A stretch of 64,000 nucleotides of DNA from Iamia sp035575815 (GTDB lineage Bacteria; Actinomycetota; Acidimicrobiia; Acidimicrobiales; Iamiaceae). The position numbers and the translations under genes are program-made. The notes under the pieces were generated by a model. It did no database searches and was not told where the DNA came from. It was given only the letters and a program-made list of their open reading frames with translations. Location of the stretch: positions 1 to 64,000 of the forward strand of contig NZ_DATLXO010000063.1 in the NCBI RefSeq assembly GCF_035575815.1. Direction: 5' to 3'. Positions within the stretch are counted from its first letter, which is position 1. Every line of letters begins with the position of its first letter. Below are positions 24,814-33,209 of the stretch, piece by piece.

Positions 24814-26598
24814 TCAACACAGCTCGGCTTGCGCCGCCGAGGGGTCCGGGGAGATTCGCAAGGGGAACAGCGTGACGGCGGCGACGGCGTTGTCGACGAC
24901 GCGACCGGCGGTCAAGGGCTCGGTCGCGGTGTCCTCGAGACGGGCAAGGGGCTGACACCCCAACACCGCCCGCGCGATCGCGACGTCACGAGCCAGCTCG
25001 GCGTCATCGACGGACGCAAGGGTCGGCGCGTCGGCCCGGATGACGGCGGGCGCCTCTATGAGCGAGGGATCGGGGGCCAGATCGGGATCGATGTACCGAG
25101 CCCACACCCAGGCGGGCGGCAGCGCCTTCTCGTGACCGGGGCGACCACGAGCGTCGAGGTCGAGGCGGGCCGTGAGGACGTCGCCCAGCCCGAGCAGATC
25201 GGCGACGTACGCATCGGTGTCGAGGGAGTAGCTGACAGCCCCCACGCCGTAGGCCAACACGACGACCGGCGGGGAGCCGGGAGCCAGAGGCACCGGCTCC
25301 CCGCCGAGCTCGAGCGGCCGGGACCCCTCGTAGAGGCGGTGGGTGGGGTCCAGACGGATGTGGCGAGGACCGCCCGGGTCGTAGCCCCAGTCCTCGATGG
25401 TCACCGGATGGGGATGCTGAGCGTAGAAGAGAGACGCGGCGCGATTGTCGTGCACCCGACTCAACCGCTCCGCCGTCAGGGGAGGCGGCCGGAGGGCGAC
25501 GAGACAGACCAGCGCCCACACGAGGGCGGCCAGGACCACCACCTGGGCCCGCCGGACAGGCACCACGGCGGCGGGTGCGATCACGGCGAGCAGCGGCGGA
25601 AGGAACAGCCGGGCGTGCATGAAGTCCCCGCCGAACCGCACGATGGCGAGACAGGCCAGGATCCCCGACACCGGCAGGGCCGCAGCCACCAGCGCACCCC
25701 GTCGCTCACCGCTCTGCCGGAGCCCGGCCACGAGCGGGACCACTCCGCCGAGCCCGAGCGCCGCCACGGGGATCCAGACCCAGTATGTGCCGACGAAGTC
25801 CCCCAGGTAGGCCCAGCCCTGGTCCCACCGGGGCTCACCCCCCTCCTTGGCGAAGTACGTGTTGGGCGTGAGGGCCCCGTAGTACCCCATGCGAAACAGC
25901 TGGAAGGTGACCGGCACCACCGCGGCAAGCCAGAACGGCCGGACCCGGGCCCTCCACCTTCCGACCTCTCCGGCGCTCACGGCGACGACGAAGACCAGGG
26001 TGAAGATCGCGTAGTCGGGGCGGATCAGCGGGCCGATCCCAACGAGCACCGCCGTCCACGGCGCCACCCGTTCGACGGGTGACCGCGACCAGCGCACCAA
26101 GGCGAAGAAGGAGGCCCCGAGCCAGGCCCAGGCCAACCCGCCCTCGAGGCCCGAGCTCGCGTAGTCCCACACCGGAGGCAGCACAGCCAGGCACAGGGCA
26201 CCCACTGGGACCAGCGGAACACCGTCGGCCGGGCGACGCCACAGCTCCGCGGCGGCGGCGATCGAGAGTCCCAGCCCGGTGAGGGTGAGGGCGATCCCGA
26301 GGAGCACGGCGATCCACTCGAGGCGGAGCGGCAGCGCCGCATCCGCCCCCGAGAGCACCGCGATCCAGGCCGGGCTGGTCGCCACCTCGACCCGCTCACC
26401 CGAGTTGAAGACCGGTCCGTTGCCCGCCACGACCTGCGAGACGACCCGCAGGTTGATGAAACCGTCGTCGGACATCCACCGCTGATCCCAGGCCATGGCG
26501 ACGAGGAGCAGCAACGGGAGGGTGGCCAGGGCGCCATCGGTCGGCCGCCCTCCACGCCAGAGCTTGCCCCCCAGCCCGCGGACACGACGAACGATCAC
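24814..26598 (-). CDS. AftB-like GT-C membrane glycosyltransferase
   Basis: A polytopic protein of about 594 residues with roughly ten membrane segments and a large C-terminal extracytoplasmic part. Its N-terminal half matches what I recall of mycobacterial AftB (Rv3805c), the terminal beta-1,2-arabinofuranosyltransferase: the first-loop SDDGFINLRVVSQVVAGNGP (Asp44/Asp45), FNSGERVEVATSPAW, WDYASSGLEGGLAWAWLGASF, VGIGPLIRPDYAI and FRMGYYGALTPNT. The DD pair is the usual GT-C metal/donor site. The donor may be decaprenyl-phospho-arabinose or another polyprenyl sugar. The GTG at 26598 is chosen because the upstream 69 codons look non-coding. Confidence 0.8.
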   Translation of the reverse strand: MIVRRVRGLGGKLWRGGRPTDGALATLPLLLLVAMAWDQRWMSDDGFINLRVVSQVVAGNGPVFNSGERVEVATSPAWIAVLSGADAALPLRLEWIAVLLGIALTLTGLGLSIAAAAELWRRPADGVPLVPVGALCLAVLPPVWDYASSGLEGGLAWAWLGASFFALVRWSRSPVERVAPWTAVLVGIGPLIRPDYAIFTLVFVVAVSAGEVGRWRARVRPFWLAAVVPVTFQLFRMGYYGALTPNTYFAKEGGEPRWDQGWAYLGDFVGTYWVWIPVAALGLGGVVPLVAGLRQSGERRGALVAAALPVSGILACLAIVRFGGDFMHARLFLPPLLAVIAPAAVVPVRRAQVVVLAALVWALVCLVALRPPPLTAERLSRVHDNRAASLFYAQHPHPVTIEDWGYDPGGPRHIRLDPTHRLYEGSRPLELGGEPVPLAPGSPPVVVLAYGVGAVSYSLDTDAYVADLLGLGDVLTARLDLDARGRPGHEKALPPAWVWARYIDPDLAPDPSLIEAPAVIRADAPTLASVDDAELARDVAIARAVLGCQPLARLEDTATEPLTAGRVVDNAVAAVTLFPLRISPDPSAAQAELC

Positions 26599-26780
26599 GG
26601 CGTGGCGAGCAGCTGGCCATCGGTCGCCAAGGGGGTCTCCTCCGGGCCGGCGCGGCACCCAGACGGCACAGCTGCGGACCCTACCCGCGGCCGACCCGGG
26701 CGCGGCCACCGATGCCGGCGACGAGAACGGCGGCCGACATCGTCGGTGACCAGACGCAGGGGGGCGTGCACCGCGGCCCC

Positions 26781-26786
26781 TAGTGT
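26781..26786 (+). promoter_or_regulatory. -10-like TAGTGT before rnj
   Basis: TAGTGT ends 3, 6 and 9 nt before the three in-frame starts GTG 26790, GTG 26793 and ATG 26796. It lies in the divergent gap to the AftB-like gene. Confidence 0.45.
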
Positions 26787-26795
26787 CGGGTGGTG

Positions 26796-28469
26796 ATGAC
26801 CCCACGCCCTTCCGTCCACGTCACGTTCCTCGGAGGGCTCGGTGAGATCGGGCGCAACTGCGCGGCGGTCGAGTACGAGGGCCGGATCCTGCTCATCGAC
26901 TGTGGGCTGATGTTCCCCGACGCCGACATGCTCGGGGTCGACCTGGTGCTGCCCGACTTCACCTGGCTGAAGGAGAACGCGGACCGCATCGAGGGGTGCA
27001 TCGTCACCCACGGCCACGAGGACCACCACGGCGCCCTGTCGTTCCTGCTCCGGGACCTGTCGTTCCCCCTCATCGGCTCGGCCCTGTCGCTGGCCCTGGC
27101 CCGGAACCGCATCGAGGAGGCCGGCCTCCTCGACCGCACCGAGATGATCGTCGTCAAGGACCGTGAGCGCCGCACGTTCGGCCCCTTCGACTGCGAGTTC
27201 ATCCCCGTCACCCACTCGGTGCCCCACGGCTTCTCGACCGCCATCCACACGCCGCAGGGCACCATCGTCCACTCCGGCGACTGGAAGCTCGACCTCACGC
27301 CGGTCGACGGCCGCCTCACCGACCTGGCCGCCATCGGGGCCATCGCCGAGGACGAGGGCATCCGCCTGCTGCTCTCGGACTCCACCAACGCAGATCAGCA
27401 CGGCCACTCCCGCAGCGAGACCACCGTCGGCAAGGTCCTCTACGACCTGTTCCACGCCCACGAGGGCCGGCGCATCATCACGACCTGCTTCGCCAGCCAC
27501 ATCCACCGGGTGCAGCAGGTGGCCGACGCCGCCATCGCCTTCGACCGGGTGGTGGCCACCCTCGGCATGTCGATGCGCAAGAACGTGCGCCTGGCCCGCG
27601 AGATGGGTCTCTTGACCATCCCCGACTCGCACCTGCGCGACATCGAGGACGTGAGGGACACGGACCCCGGCAAGGTGTGCGTCATCTCGACCGGTTCCCA
27701 GGGCGAGCCCATGTCGGCGCTGGCCAAGATGGCGGCCAAGGAGTCGAAGTTCATCGACCTCGACGCCAGCGACACGGTGATCCTCAGCTCGCACCCGATC
27801 CCCGGCAACGAGATGAACGTGTCCAAGGTGATCGACGGGCTCGTGCGCCTCGGCGTGCAGGTCGTGCACTCGGGCATCGAGGACGTGCACGCCACCGGTC
27901 ACGCCAAGGCCGACGAGCTCAAGACGCTCCTCTCGATCGCCAAGCCCGAGTGGTTCATCCCCGTCCACGGCGAGTTCCGCCACCTCACGGCCCACGCCGG
28001 GCTGGCCCGCCAGATGGGCGTGAAGAAGGACAAGGCGATCGTCTGCGAGGACGGCGACCGCGTGGAGATCTCCGACAAGGGCGTCAAGAAGGTCGGCCGG
28101 GTGCCGGCCAGCTACCTCTACGTCGACGGTTCGGGCGTCGGCGACATCGGACACGGCGTGCTGCGCGACCGCAAGGTGCTCGCCGAGGAGGGCGTCGTCG
28201 TCGTGATCCTCACCGTCGACTCTGATTCGGCATCGATGTTGCTCGGCCCCGAGATCATCACCCGCGGGTGGGTCCATGCCTCAGAGGCCGAGGACATGCT
28301 CGACGAGTGCCGCCTGCTGATCACCGACGAGGTGAAGCGGGCGCTGTCGGGCGGGCAGAAGTCCGACGTCGAGGCCCTGGGCCGCATCGTGCGCCGGGTC
28401 ACCGGCAAGTTCGTGAGCGACCGCACCCGCCGTCGCCCCATGATCGTCCCGGTCGTCCTTGAGGCCTGA
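26796..28469 (+). CDS. rnj: Ribonuclease J
   Basis: RNase J is a metallo-beta-lactamase/beta-CASP enzyme with endo- and 5'-3' exoribonuclease activity in RNA maturation and decay. The 557-residue product has the zinc motif THGHEDHHGAL (His72, His74, Asp76, His77), HSGDWKLDLTPVDG, the beta-CASP blocks SDSTNAD, STGSQGEPMSALAKMA and SSHPIPGNE, and IPVHGEFRHL. The C-terminal domain is short, as is usual in actinobacteria. ATG 26796 is taken as start; GTG codons 3 and 6 nt earlier are possible. Confidence 0.96.
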   Translation: MTPRPSVHVTFLGGLGEIGRNCAAVEYEGRILLIDCGLMFPDADMLGVDLVLPDFTWLKENADRIEGCIVTHGHEDHHGALSFLLRDLSFPLIGSALSLALARNRIEEAGLLDRTEMIVVKDRERRTFGPFDCEFIPVTHSVPHGFSTAIHTPQGTIVHSGDWKLDLTPVDGRLTDLAAIGAIAEDEGIRLLLSDSTNADQHGHSRSETTVGKVLYDLFHAHEGRRIITTCFASHIHRVQQVADAAIAFDRVVATLGMSMRKNVRLAREMGLLTIPDSHLRDIEDVRDTDPGKVCVISTGSQGEPMSALAKMAAKESKFIDLDASDTVILSSHPIPGNEMNVSKVIDGLVRLGVQVVHSGIEDVHATGHAKADELKTLLSIAKPEWFIPVHGEFRHLTAHAGLARQMGVKKDKAIVCEDGDRVEISDKGVKKVGRVPASYLYVDGSGVGDIGHGVLRDRKVLAEEGVVVVILTVDSDSASMLLGPEIITRGWVHASEAEDMLDECRLLITDEVKRALSGGQKSDVEALGRIVRRVTGKFVSDRTRRRPMIVPVVLEA

Positions 28470-28937
28470 GCGCCTGAACGTCGTACGGATGTGTGCCACC
28501 GGGGTTCACGGGCGTACGCAGCTCGTGGCTCGCGGGCGTCCTCGGACCCGACGGATCTCGCGGGCCGCCTGCCTGAGCGCAGGCGCGGAGTGCCGTCATC
28601 TTCCGGCTGATCCGGCGACGTCGTCGCCGCGGGTCATGTGCAGGTGGCTCGGCCTGGGCGCAGAGCGAGGGCACGCCGTGGGTCGCGCTCGTGGATCAGC
28701 GGAAGACGTGGCCCGGCGCCTTCGGGCCTCGGCTGTGGCGGCGGGCTGTGGCCCGAGCCTCGGATGTGGGCCTCGGGGCGACTGGCTGGCGACCATCACC
28801 CGTCGGTCACCGCGTGGTGCGGGCCCCCCGATCTGGCCGGCCCCGTCGCGGGGCGGGACGACAGTGCCGCCCCTGGTGAGCTCAGCCGACGGGCGACATG
28901 CCGAGCGCGACGCGCCCGGTGAAGCGCGCCTGCTTGG

Positions 28938-29117
28938 CTGGGGGCAGGGGTGGAACATGGCTCCCACGGCGTCGCGGTGCAGCCGCTCGAGCACACAGGT
29001 CCGGCTGTCATCGAGCACGACGGTGTGCGAGCCCGTGTCCCGCAACCCGAGGCTGTCCCAGGTCTCCTCGATGCGCATCCCCGCGGGCGAGAGGGGGATC
29101 GAGCAGTGAAGGACCTG
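28938..29117 (-). pseudogene. Fragment of an acyl-CoA dehydrogenase
   Basis: On the minus strand the translation includes PLSPAGMRIEETWDSLGLRD followed by TGSHTVVLDD. This matches the middle domain of acyl-CoA dehydrogenases, where a W(D)xLG(M/L)RxTGS..V.(F/L)DD signature is near-universal. Similarity ends within 20 residues or so on each side, and the catalytic and FAD-binding parts are absent. Confidence 0.5.
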
Positions 29118-29163
29118 CGGACCGTCGCGGGCGTCGGCCCACCGACGGGGTGCTGGCCGAGGT

Positions 29164-29307
29164 GTGGTGCTGATCGCCGAAACCCTCGGCGCCGGACTGA
29201 CCCACGGCCACCACCTCTGGTTCGGACTCGACCGCAACGTCGGCCGCTCCCTGACCACGATCGCCACCGAGATGGACATCACCATCCACGTCCTCGACAG
29301 GCACTGA
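29164..29307 (+). pseudogene. Short C-terminal-like frame of unknown origin
   Basis: A 47-codon frame reads GLTHGHHLWFGLDRNVGRSL and then TTIATEMDITIHVLDRH before TGA. Its balanced composition (Ile, Met, Phe, His) differs from the surrounding Arg/Pro-rich noise, suggesting the tail of a former gene. I cannot name the family. Confidence 0.3.
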
Positions 29308-29488
29308 ACCAGTCGGACACGAACCCCCCACACGATCCGACAAGGCCACCGGGCACCACCACCTCGGCGATGCCGGTTACCCATCATCGAAGCTCGTGGC
29401 CGGGAGTGGCCCGCCGGGCCCGACGCGTCGGAGCGGTCAGGTAGCCACCGGGCGCGCGGGTGTCCGCCCCACGGTGGGCGGTCGCTGG

Positions 29489-29494
29489 TAGCGT
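29489..29494 (+). promoter_or_regulatory. -10-like TAGCGT, 9 nt before ftsK
   Basis: TAGCGT ends 9 nt before GTG 29504, and no Shine-Dalgarno sequence lies between. Confidence 0.45.
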
Positions 29495-29503
29495 CACGGC
29501 ACT

Positions 29504-32137
29504 GTGACCGCCACCAGCCGTAGCCCCCGCTCGGCGGGTCGGGGCGGGTCCGGAGGCTCCGGATCGTCCCGCTCCCGCGCTGCGTCCTCGGGGCGCGGCC
29601 CCGGCGCGGGAGGCAAGCCGCCGACCAAGGGGAAGCGCAAGGCCACCGCCAAGGGCAAGGGCGCCTCGACGCGCTCGAGCACCACCGCCCGGGGCCGGGC
29701 TCCCGCCGGTCGGGGGCCCATCGGCGACACCACGCTGGTGCGGATGGCCAAGGCCACGTCGCGGGCCACCGCGGGCCACCGCGCCGATCTGGCCGGTCTC
29801 GTGTTGATCCTCCTGGCCATCATCGCCGCCCTCGGTGTCTACGGAGGTGATCTCGGCGGACCGCTCGGCCGGGGTGTGGCTCGCGGCATCGGCCTCCTCG
29901 TCGGAGGCGCCCGCATCCTCGCGCCCCCGGCCCTGCTGGGTGTCGGCGCCCTGCTCATCCGAGGCCGTACCGCGCCCGGGCCCGTGCCCGACCCCGAGAC
30001 CGGCGAGATCCCCCTCGCCGCCCACGGCCCCGCCCGCCGGGCCCTGGGCAGCGTCCTGCTGGTCGTCGCCGGGTTGGGCCTCCTGCACCTGGGCCGGGGC
30101 GCACCCTCTCTCGACGCGTCCGGCGACGACCTCGTCGAGGCCGCCGGGTTCCTCGGGGCGTCGGTGGGCGAGCCCCTTCAGGATCTCGTCGCCACCGGGG
30201 GGGCTCTCGCCGTGCTCGCCGCCCTGACCATCGCCGGCGGCGTCCTCGTCGCCGATCTCACCCTTCGCGTCGCATCGCGCACTGTTGCCACCGGGGTGGC
30301 CGCCGGGGCCCGGCCCGCCGCCACCAGCGCCAAGCGTGCCTTCGGCTCCCTGTTCCACCTCGAGCGCGAGACCCGCGAGGCCGACGGTGGCGGCGACGGC
30401 CCCGCGTTCTCCGCCGGTGGCGCCGTCGACCTCACCGACGGGGCCGCCGACGGGAACGGGGGCATCTACGACTTCGAGGCGGAGATGGAAGCGGCTGCCG
30501 CGCCCCGGCGGCGTCGGCGCCTGCCGCCAGAGCCGGCCGCCGAGCCCGAGCAGCTCGAGATCGACCTCGGACCCGGCGCCTCGCCCTCGGCGTGGAAGCT
30601 GCCGTCGGCCAAGGTGCTCACCCGGGTCGGGGCCCAGGCCGTCGACCGCAAGGCCGTCGAGGACGTCGGACGCCACCTGGCCCACGCCCTGGCCGAGCAC
30701 AGCGTCGAGACCCGCCTCGTCGGCATGACCGTCGGCCCCACCGTCACCCGCTACGAGCTCGAGCTCGGCCCCGGCGTCAAGGTCGCCCGGGTCACCAGCC
30801 TCCACCGCGACATCGCCTACGCCATGGCCACGCCCGATGTCCGCATCCTCGCGCCCATCCCCGGCAAGCAGGCCATCGGCGTCGAGATCCCCAACGCCAG
30901 CAAGCAGCTGGTCACCGTGGGCGACATCCTGGCCAGCCCCGAGGCCCGGGCCGCCACCCATCCCCTCGAGGTCGCCGTCGGGCGCGACATCGACGGCAAG
31001 GCGGTCATGGCCGCGCTGGCGGCGATGCCCCACGTCCTCATCGCCGGCGCGACCGGTGCCGGCAAGTCGTCGTGCATCAACTCGTTGCTCACCTCGGTGC
31101 TGATGCGGGCCACACCCGACCAGGTGCGGATGATCCTCGTCGACCCCAAGCAGGTCGAGATGGGCCAGTACAACCGGCTGCCCCACCTGCTCACCGAGGT
31201 CGTCACCGACCCCAAGAAGGCGGCCAACGCCCTGGCCTGGGCGGTGCGAGAGATGGAGCGGCGCTACGACCTGCTCGCGGATGTCGGCTTCCGCGACATC
31301 ACCGGCTACAACGCGGCCCACGACAAGGGCATGCTCCAGCCCGAGAAGCCGTCGGACCCGACCTACCCCCGTCTCCCGTTCATCCTCGTCGTGATCGACG
31401 AGCTGGCCGACCTCATGATGGTCGCGGCTCGCGACGTGGAGGAGTCCATCACCCGCATCGCCCAGAAGGCCCGCGCTGTGGGCATCCACCTGGTCATCGC
31501 CACCCAGCGCCCGTCGGTCAACGTGATCACCGGCCTGATCAAGGCCAACGTGCCGAGTCGCTGGGCCTTCGCCGTCTCCAGCAGCACCGACAGCCGGGTC
31601 ATCCTCGACCAGCAGGGCGCCGAGCGGCTGCTGGGCAAGGGCGACATGTTGCTCATGGGGCCATCTTCCAGCGTGGCGCACCGGGTGCAGGGCTCGTGGG
31701 TCACCGAGGAGGAGGTCCGCCAGGTCGTCGCCCACTGGCGCCGCCAGTCACCCGAGGTCAGCTACGACGAGACGGTGCTCGGCTCCGACGAGGCCGGCGG
31801 GTCCTCGGCTCGCGGCTCCTCGGCGAGCTCTGGTGGCGGCGGCGACGATGACGACGAGCTGCTGCTCCAGGCCACCGAGCTGGTGGTCCGGAGCCAGCTG
31901 GGGTCGACCTCCATGTTGCAGCGCAAGCTCAAGGTCGGCTTCGCCCGGGCCGGGCGCATCATGGACCTCCTCGAGCAGCGGGGGGTGGTCGGCCCGTCGA
32001 TCGGGTCGAAGGCCCGCGACGTGCTGATGACCGTCGCCGAGCTCGAAGGCGCCCCCGGCGCCAGCAGCAGCGGCAGCGGCGACATGGCTCCCAGTGCCGA
32101 CGGCTCGGCCCCGAAGCCGTCTGACGACGCCTTCTGA
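29504..32137 (+). CDS. ftsK: FtsK/SpoIIIE-family DNA translocase
   Basis: A septal DNA pump that moves chromosome ends during division. In the 877-residue product, residues 1-80 or so are basic and Gly/Ser-rich. Four membrane segments follow (for example LVLILLAIIAALGVYG and LAVLAALTIAGGVLVADLTL), then a linker and the alpha/beta motor with Walker A GATGAGKS (residues 515-522, Lys521), the VDPKQVEMGQYN block and Walker B FILVVIDELADLMM. The C-terminal winged-helix gamma domain (KVGFARAGRIMDLLEQRGVVGP) reads orientation sequences. The start is GTG 29504. Confidence 0.96.
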   Translation: MTATSRSPRSAGRGGSGGSGSSRSRAASSGRGPGAGGKPPTKGKRKATAKGKGASTRSSTTARGRAPAGRGPIGDTTLVRMAKATSRATAGHRADLAGLVLILLAIIAALGVYGGDLGGPLGRGVARGIGLLVGGARILAPPALLGVGALLIRGRTAPGPVPDPETGEIPLAAHGPARRALGSVLLVVAGLGLLHLGRGAPSLDASGDDLVEAAGFLGASVGEPLQDLVATGGALAVLAALTIAGGVLVADLTLRVASRTVATGVAAGARPAATSAKRAFGSLFHLERETREADGGGDGPAFSAGGAVDLTDGAADGNGGIYDFEAEMEAAAAPRRRRRLPPEPAAEPEQLEIDLGPGASPSAWKLPSAKVLTRVGAQAVDRKAVEDVGRHLAHALAEHSVETRLVGMTVGPTVTRYELELGPGVKVARVTSLHRDIAYAMATPDVRILAPIPGKQAIGVEIPNASKQLVTVGDILASPEARAATHPLEVAVGRDIDGKAVMAALAAMPHVLIAGATGAGKSSCINSLLTSVLMRATPDQVRMILVDPKQVEMGQYNRLPHLLTEVVTDPKKAANALAWAVREMERRYDLLADVGFRDITGYNAAHDKGMLQPEKPSDPTYPRLPFILVVIDELADLMMVAARDVEESITRIAQKARAVGIHLVIATQRPSVNVITGLIKANVPSRWAFAVSSSTDSRVILDQQGAERLLGKGDMLLMGPSSSVAHRVQGSWVTEEEVRQVVAHWRRQSPEVSYDETVLGSDEAGGSSARGSSASSGGGGDDDDELLLQATELVVRSQLGSTSMLQRKLKVGFARAGRIMDLLEQRGVVGPSIGSKARDVLMTVAELEGAPGASSSGSGDMAPSADGSAPKPSDDAF

Positions 32138-32315
32138 GGTCGCCTGGTCACTCCAGGCGGAGGCGCCCGGTCGCCAGGACGTCCTTGAGGCGCAGGAGCC
32201 CAGCGCCTGCGTCGTGGGGTTCCGGCGGCGGAGCCGCGCGTTCGATGAGCCCGCACCCCTGCGCCGACTCGCCCACCGGACCCCACAGCGCCGGACCCTG
32301 CTGCTCGGGATCGCG

Positions 32316-33113
32316 TCAGCGGGGCGGGCCCGCAGCGGCGTCGGCGAGGACCCATGCGGCCTCCGCGTCGGGCGGGTAGGAGTGCAACGCCCACGTCACG
32401 CCGGGCACGTCGAGCAGGGCCGGATCGTCGAAGGGCGACACCCGGACGGCCACGTCGAAGCCATCGAGGGACCCCCGCACGGCGACCACCTCGTCGAGGG
32501 CGCGCTGCAGCAGAGTGACGTCGACCTCGATGATGAACATGCCGTCGTAGCGCGCTGCGCGCCGCACCGGGCGCAGGGCGCGATCGCGGGCGGCGAACCA
32601 CAGGGGGATCCGGGGCGCCTGGAGCGGGGTGGGGGAGAAGGTGACGCCGTCGACGGTGAAGTTGGGCCCGCGGTGCGAGACGTGCTGGCCACTCCAGGCT
32701 CGGGCCAGCAGGTCGGCGCCCTCGTCGAGGATGGCGCCCCGGGCGACGGGGTCGACCACCTCGCCGAATCGGGTCAGCTCACCGGCGGTGTCGACCCCGA
32801 GGCCGAGGCCGACGACGAGGCGCCCGGCGCTCAGGTGGTCGAGGGTGACGGTCTGGCGGACCAGGGGGGCGATGCGCCGCCGGGAGATGGGCGTGACCAT
32901 GGGGCCCAGCCGCAGCCGCCAGGACCGCACCGCAACGGCGGCCAGCATGGTCCACACATCGGCGATGTCGCGGACCTCGCCCGGGTCGCGGTGCACGTGG
33001 TCCCAGAGGAACAGGCCGTCCCACCCGCCACCCTCGGCGGCTTCGGCGAGGTCGATCATCCGGGCCGGATCGCTCAGCTCCGCGAAGGGCGCGACGTAGA
33101 GGGCGTGTTGCAC
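32316..33113 (-). CDS. Luciferase-like (F420-dependent type) oxidoreductase
   Basis: A TIM-barrel protein of the luciferase-like monooxygenase superfamily, 265 residues. Seen: GGGWDGLFLWDHV near the N-terminus, RLRLGPMVTPISRRR, HLSAGRLVVGLGLGVDTAGE (the F420/FMN-binding strand) and the C-terminal PLWFAARDRALRPVRRAARYDG. Actinobacterial members usually use F420, and the substrate is unknown. GTG 33113 is chosen because a -10-like TACGGT ends 7 nt before it; GTG 33122 is also in frame but overlaps that box. Confidence 0.85.
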   Translation of the reverse strand: MQHALYVAPFAELSDPARMIDLAEAAEGGGWDGLFLWDHVHRDPGEVRDIADVWTMLAAVAVRSWRLRLGPMVTPISRRRIAPLVRQTVTLDHLSAGRLVVGLGLGVDTAGELTRFGEVVDPVARGAILDEGADLLARAWSGQHVSHRGPNFTVDGVTFSPTPLQAPRIPLWFAARDRALRPVRRAARYDGMFIIEVDVTLLQRALDEVVAVRGSLDGFDVAVRVSPFDDPALLDVPGVTWALHSYPPDAEAAWVLADAAAGPPR

Positions 33114-33120
33114 GCCGGTC

Positions 33121-33126
33121 ACCGTA
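33121..33126 (-). promoter_or_regulatory. -10-like TACGGT, 7 nt before the luciferase-like gene
   Basis: On the minus strand TACGGT ends 7 nt before GTG 33113. It is the same box-to-start distance as at SURF1, cinA and the DUF3754 gene. Confidence 0.5.
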
Positions 33127-33128
33127 TG

Positions 33129-33188
33129 GCACCGGGCGACGACGCACCGGGTGACGACGCAGCCGGTGATGACGCACCGGGCGACGCC
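33129..33188. repeat. 15-bp minisatellite, four units
   Basis: Four consecutive 15-bp units of the form GC(A)CCGGG(C/T)GACGAC occupy 33129-33143, 33144-33158, 33159-33173 and 33174-33188, with one to four differences per unit. They lie between two minus-strand genes, just upstream of the TACGGT box. Confidence 0.8.
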
Positions 33189-33209
33189 GCTCCCGAGTGG
33201 CGCGACCGC

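Larger units (their letters stand above)
28470..29503. other. 1-kb region of gene debris between rnj and ftsK
   Basis: I see no intact gene. Open frames exist on both strands, but their protein composition (Arg/Pro/Ser-rich, no domain) looks like high-GC noise. Two short pieces stand out: an acyl-CoA-dehydrogenase-like fragment on the minus strand (28938-29117) and a 47-codon, protein-like frame on the plus strand (29164-29307). The region is probably a graveyard of lost genes. Confidence 0.5.

Noticed and set aside
28459..29109. 216-codon plus-strand frame after rnj
   Set aside because: It is Arg/Ser/Pro-rich, has no recognisable motif, overlaps the better-supported acyl-CoA-dehydrogenase fragment on the other strand, and has no RBS or -10-like box.
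33129..33188. Possible CRISPR array (four short repeats)
   Set aside because: The 15-bp units are directly adjacent without spacers and show no palindrome or cas genes nearby; it is a minisatellite.
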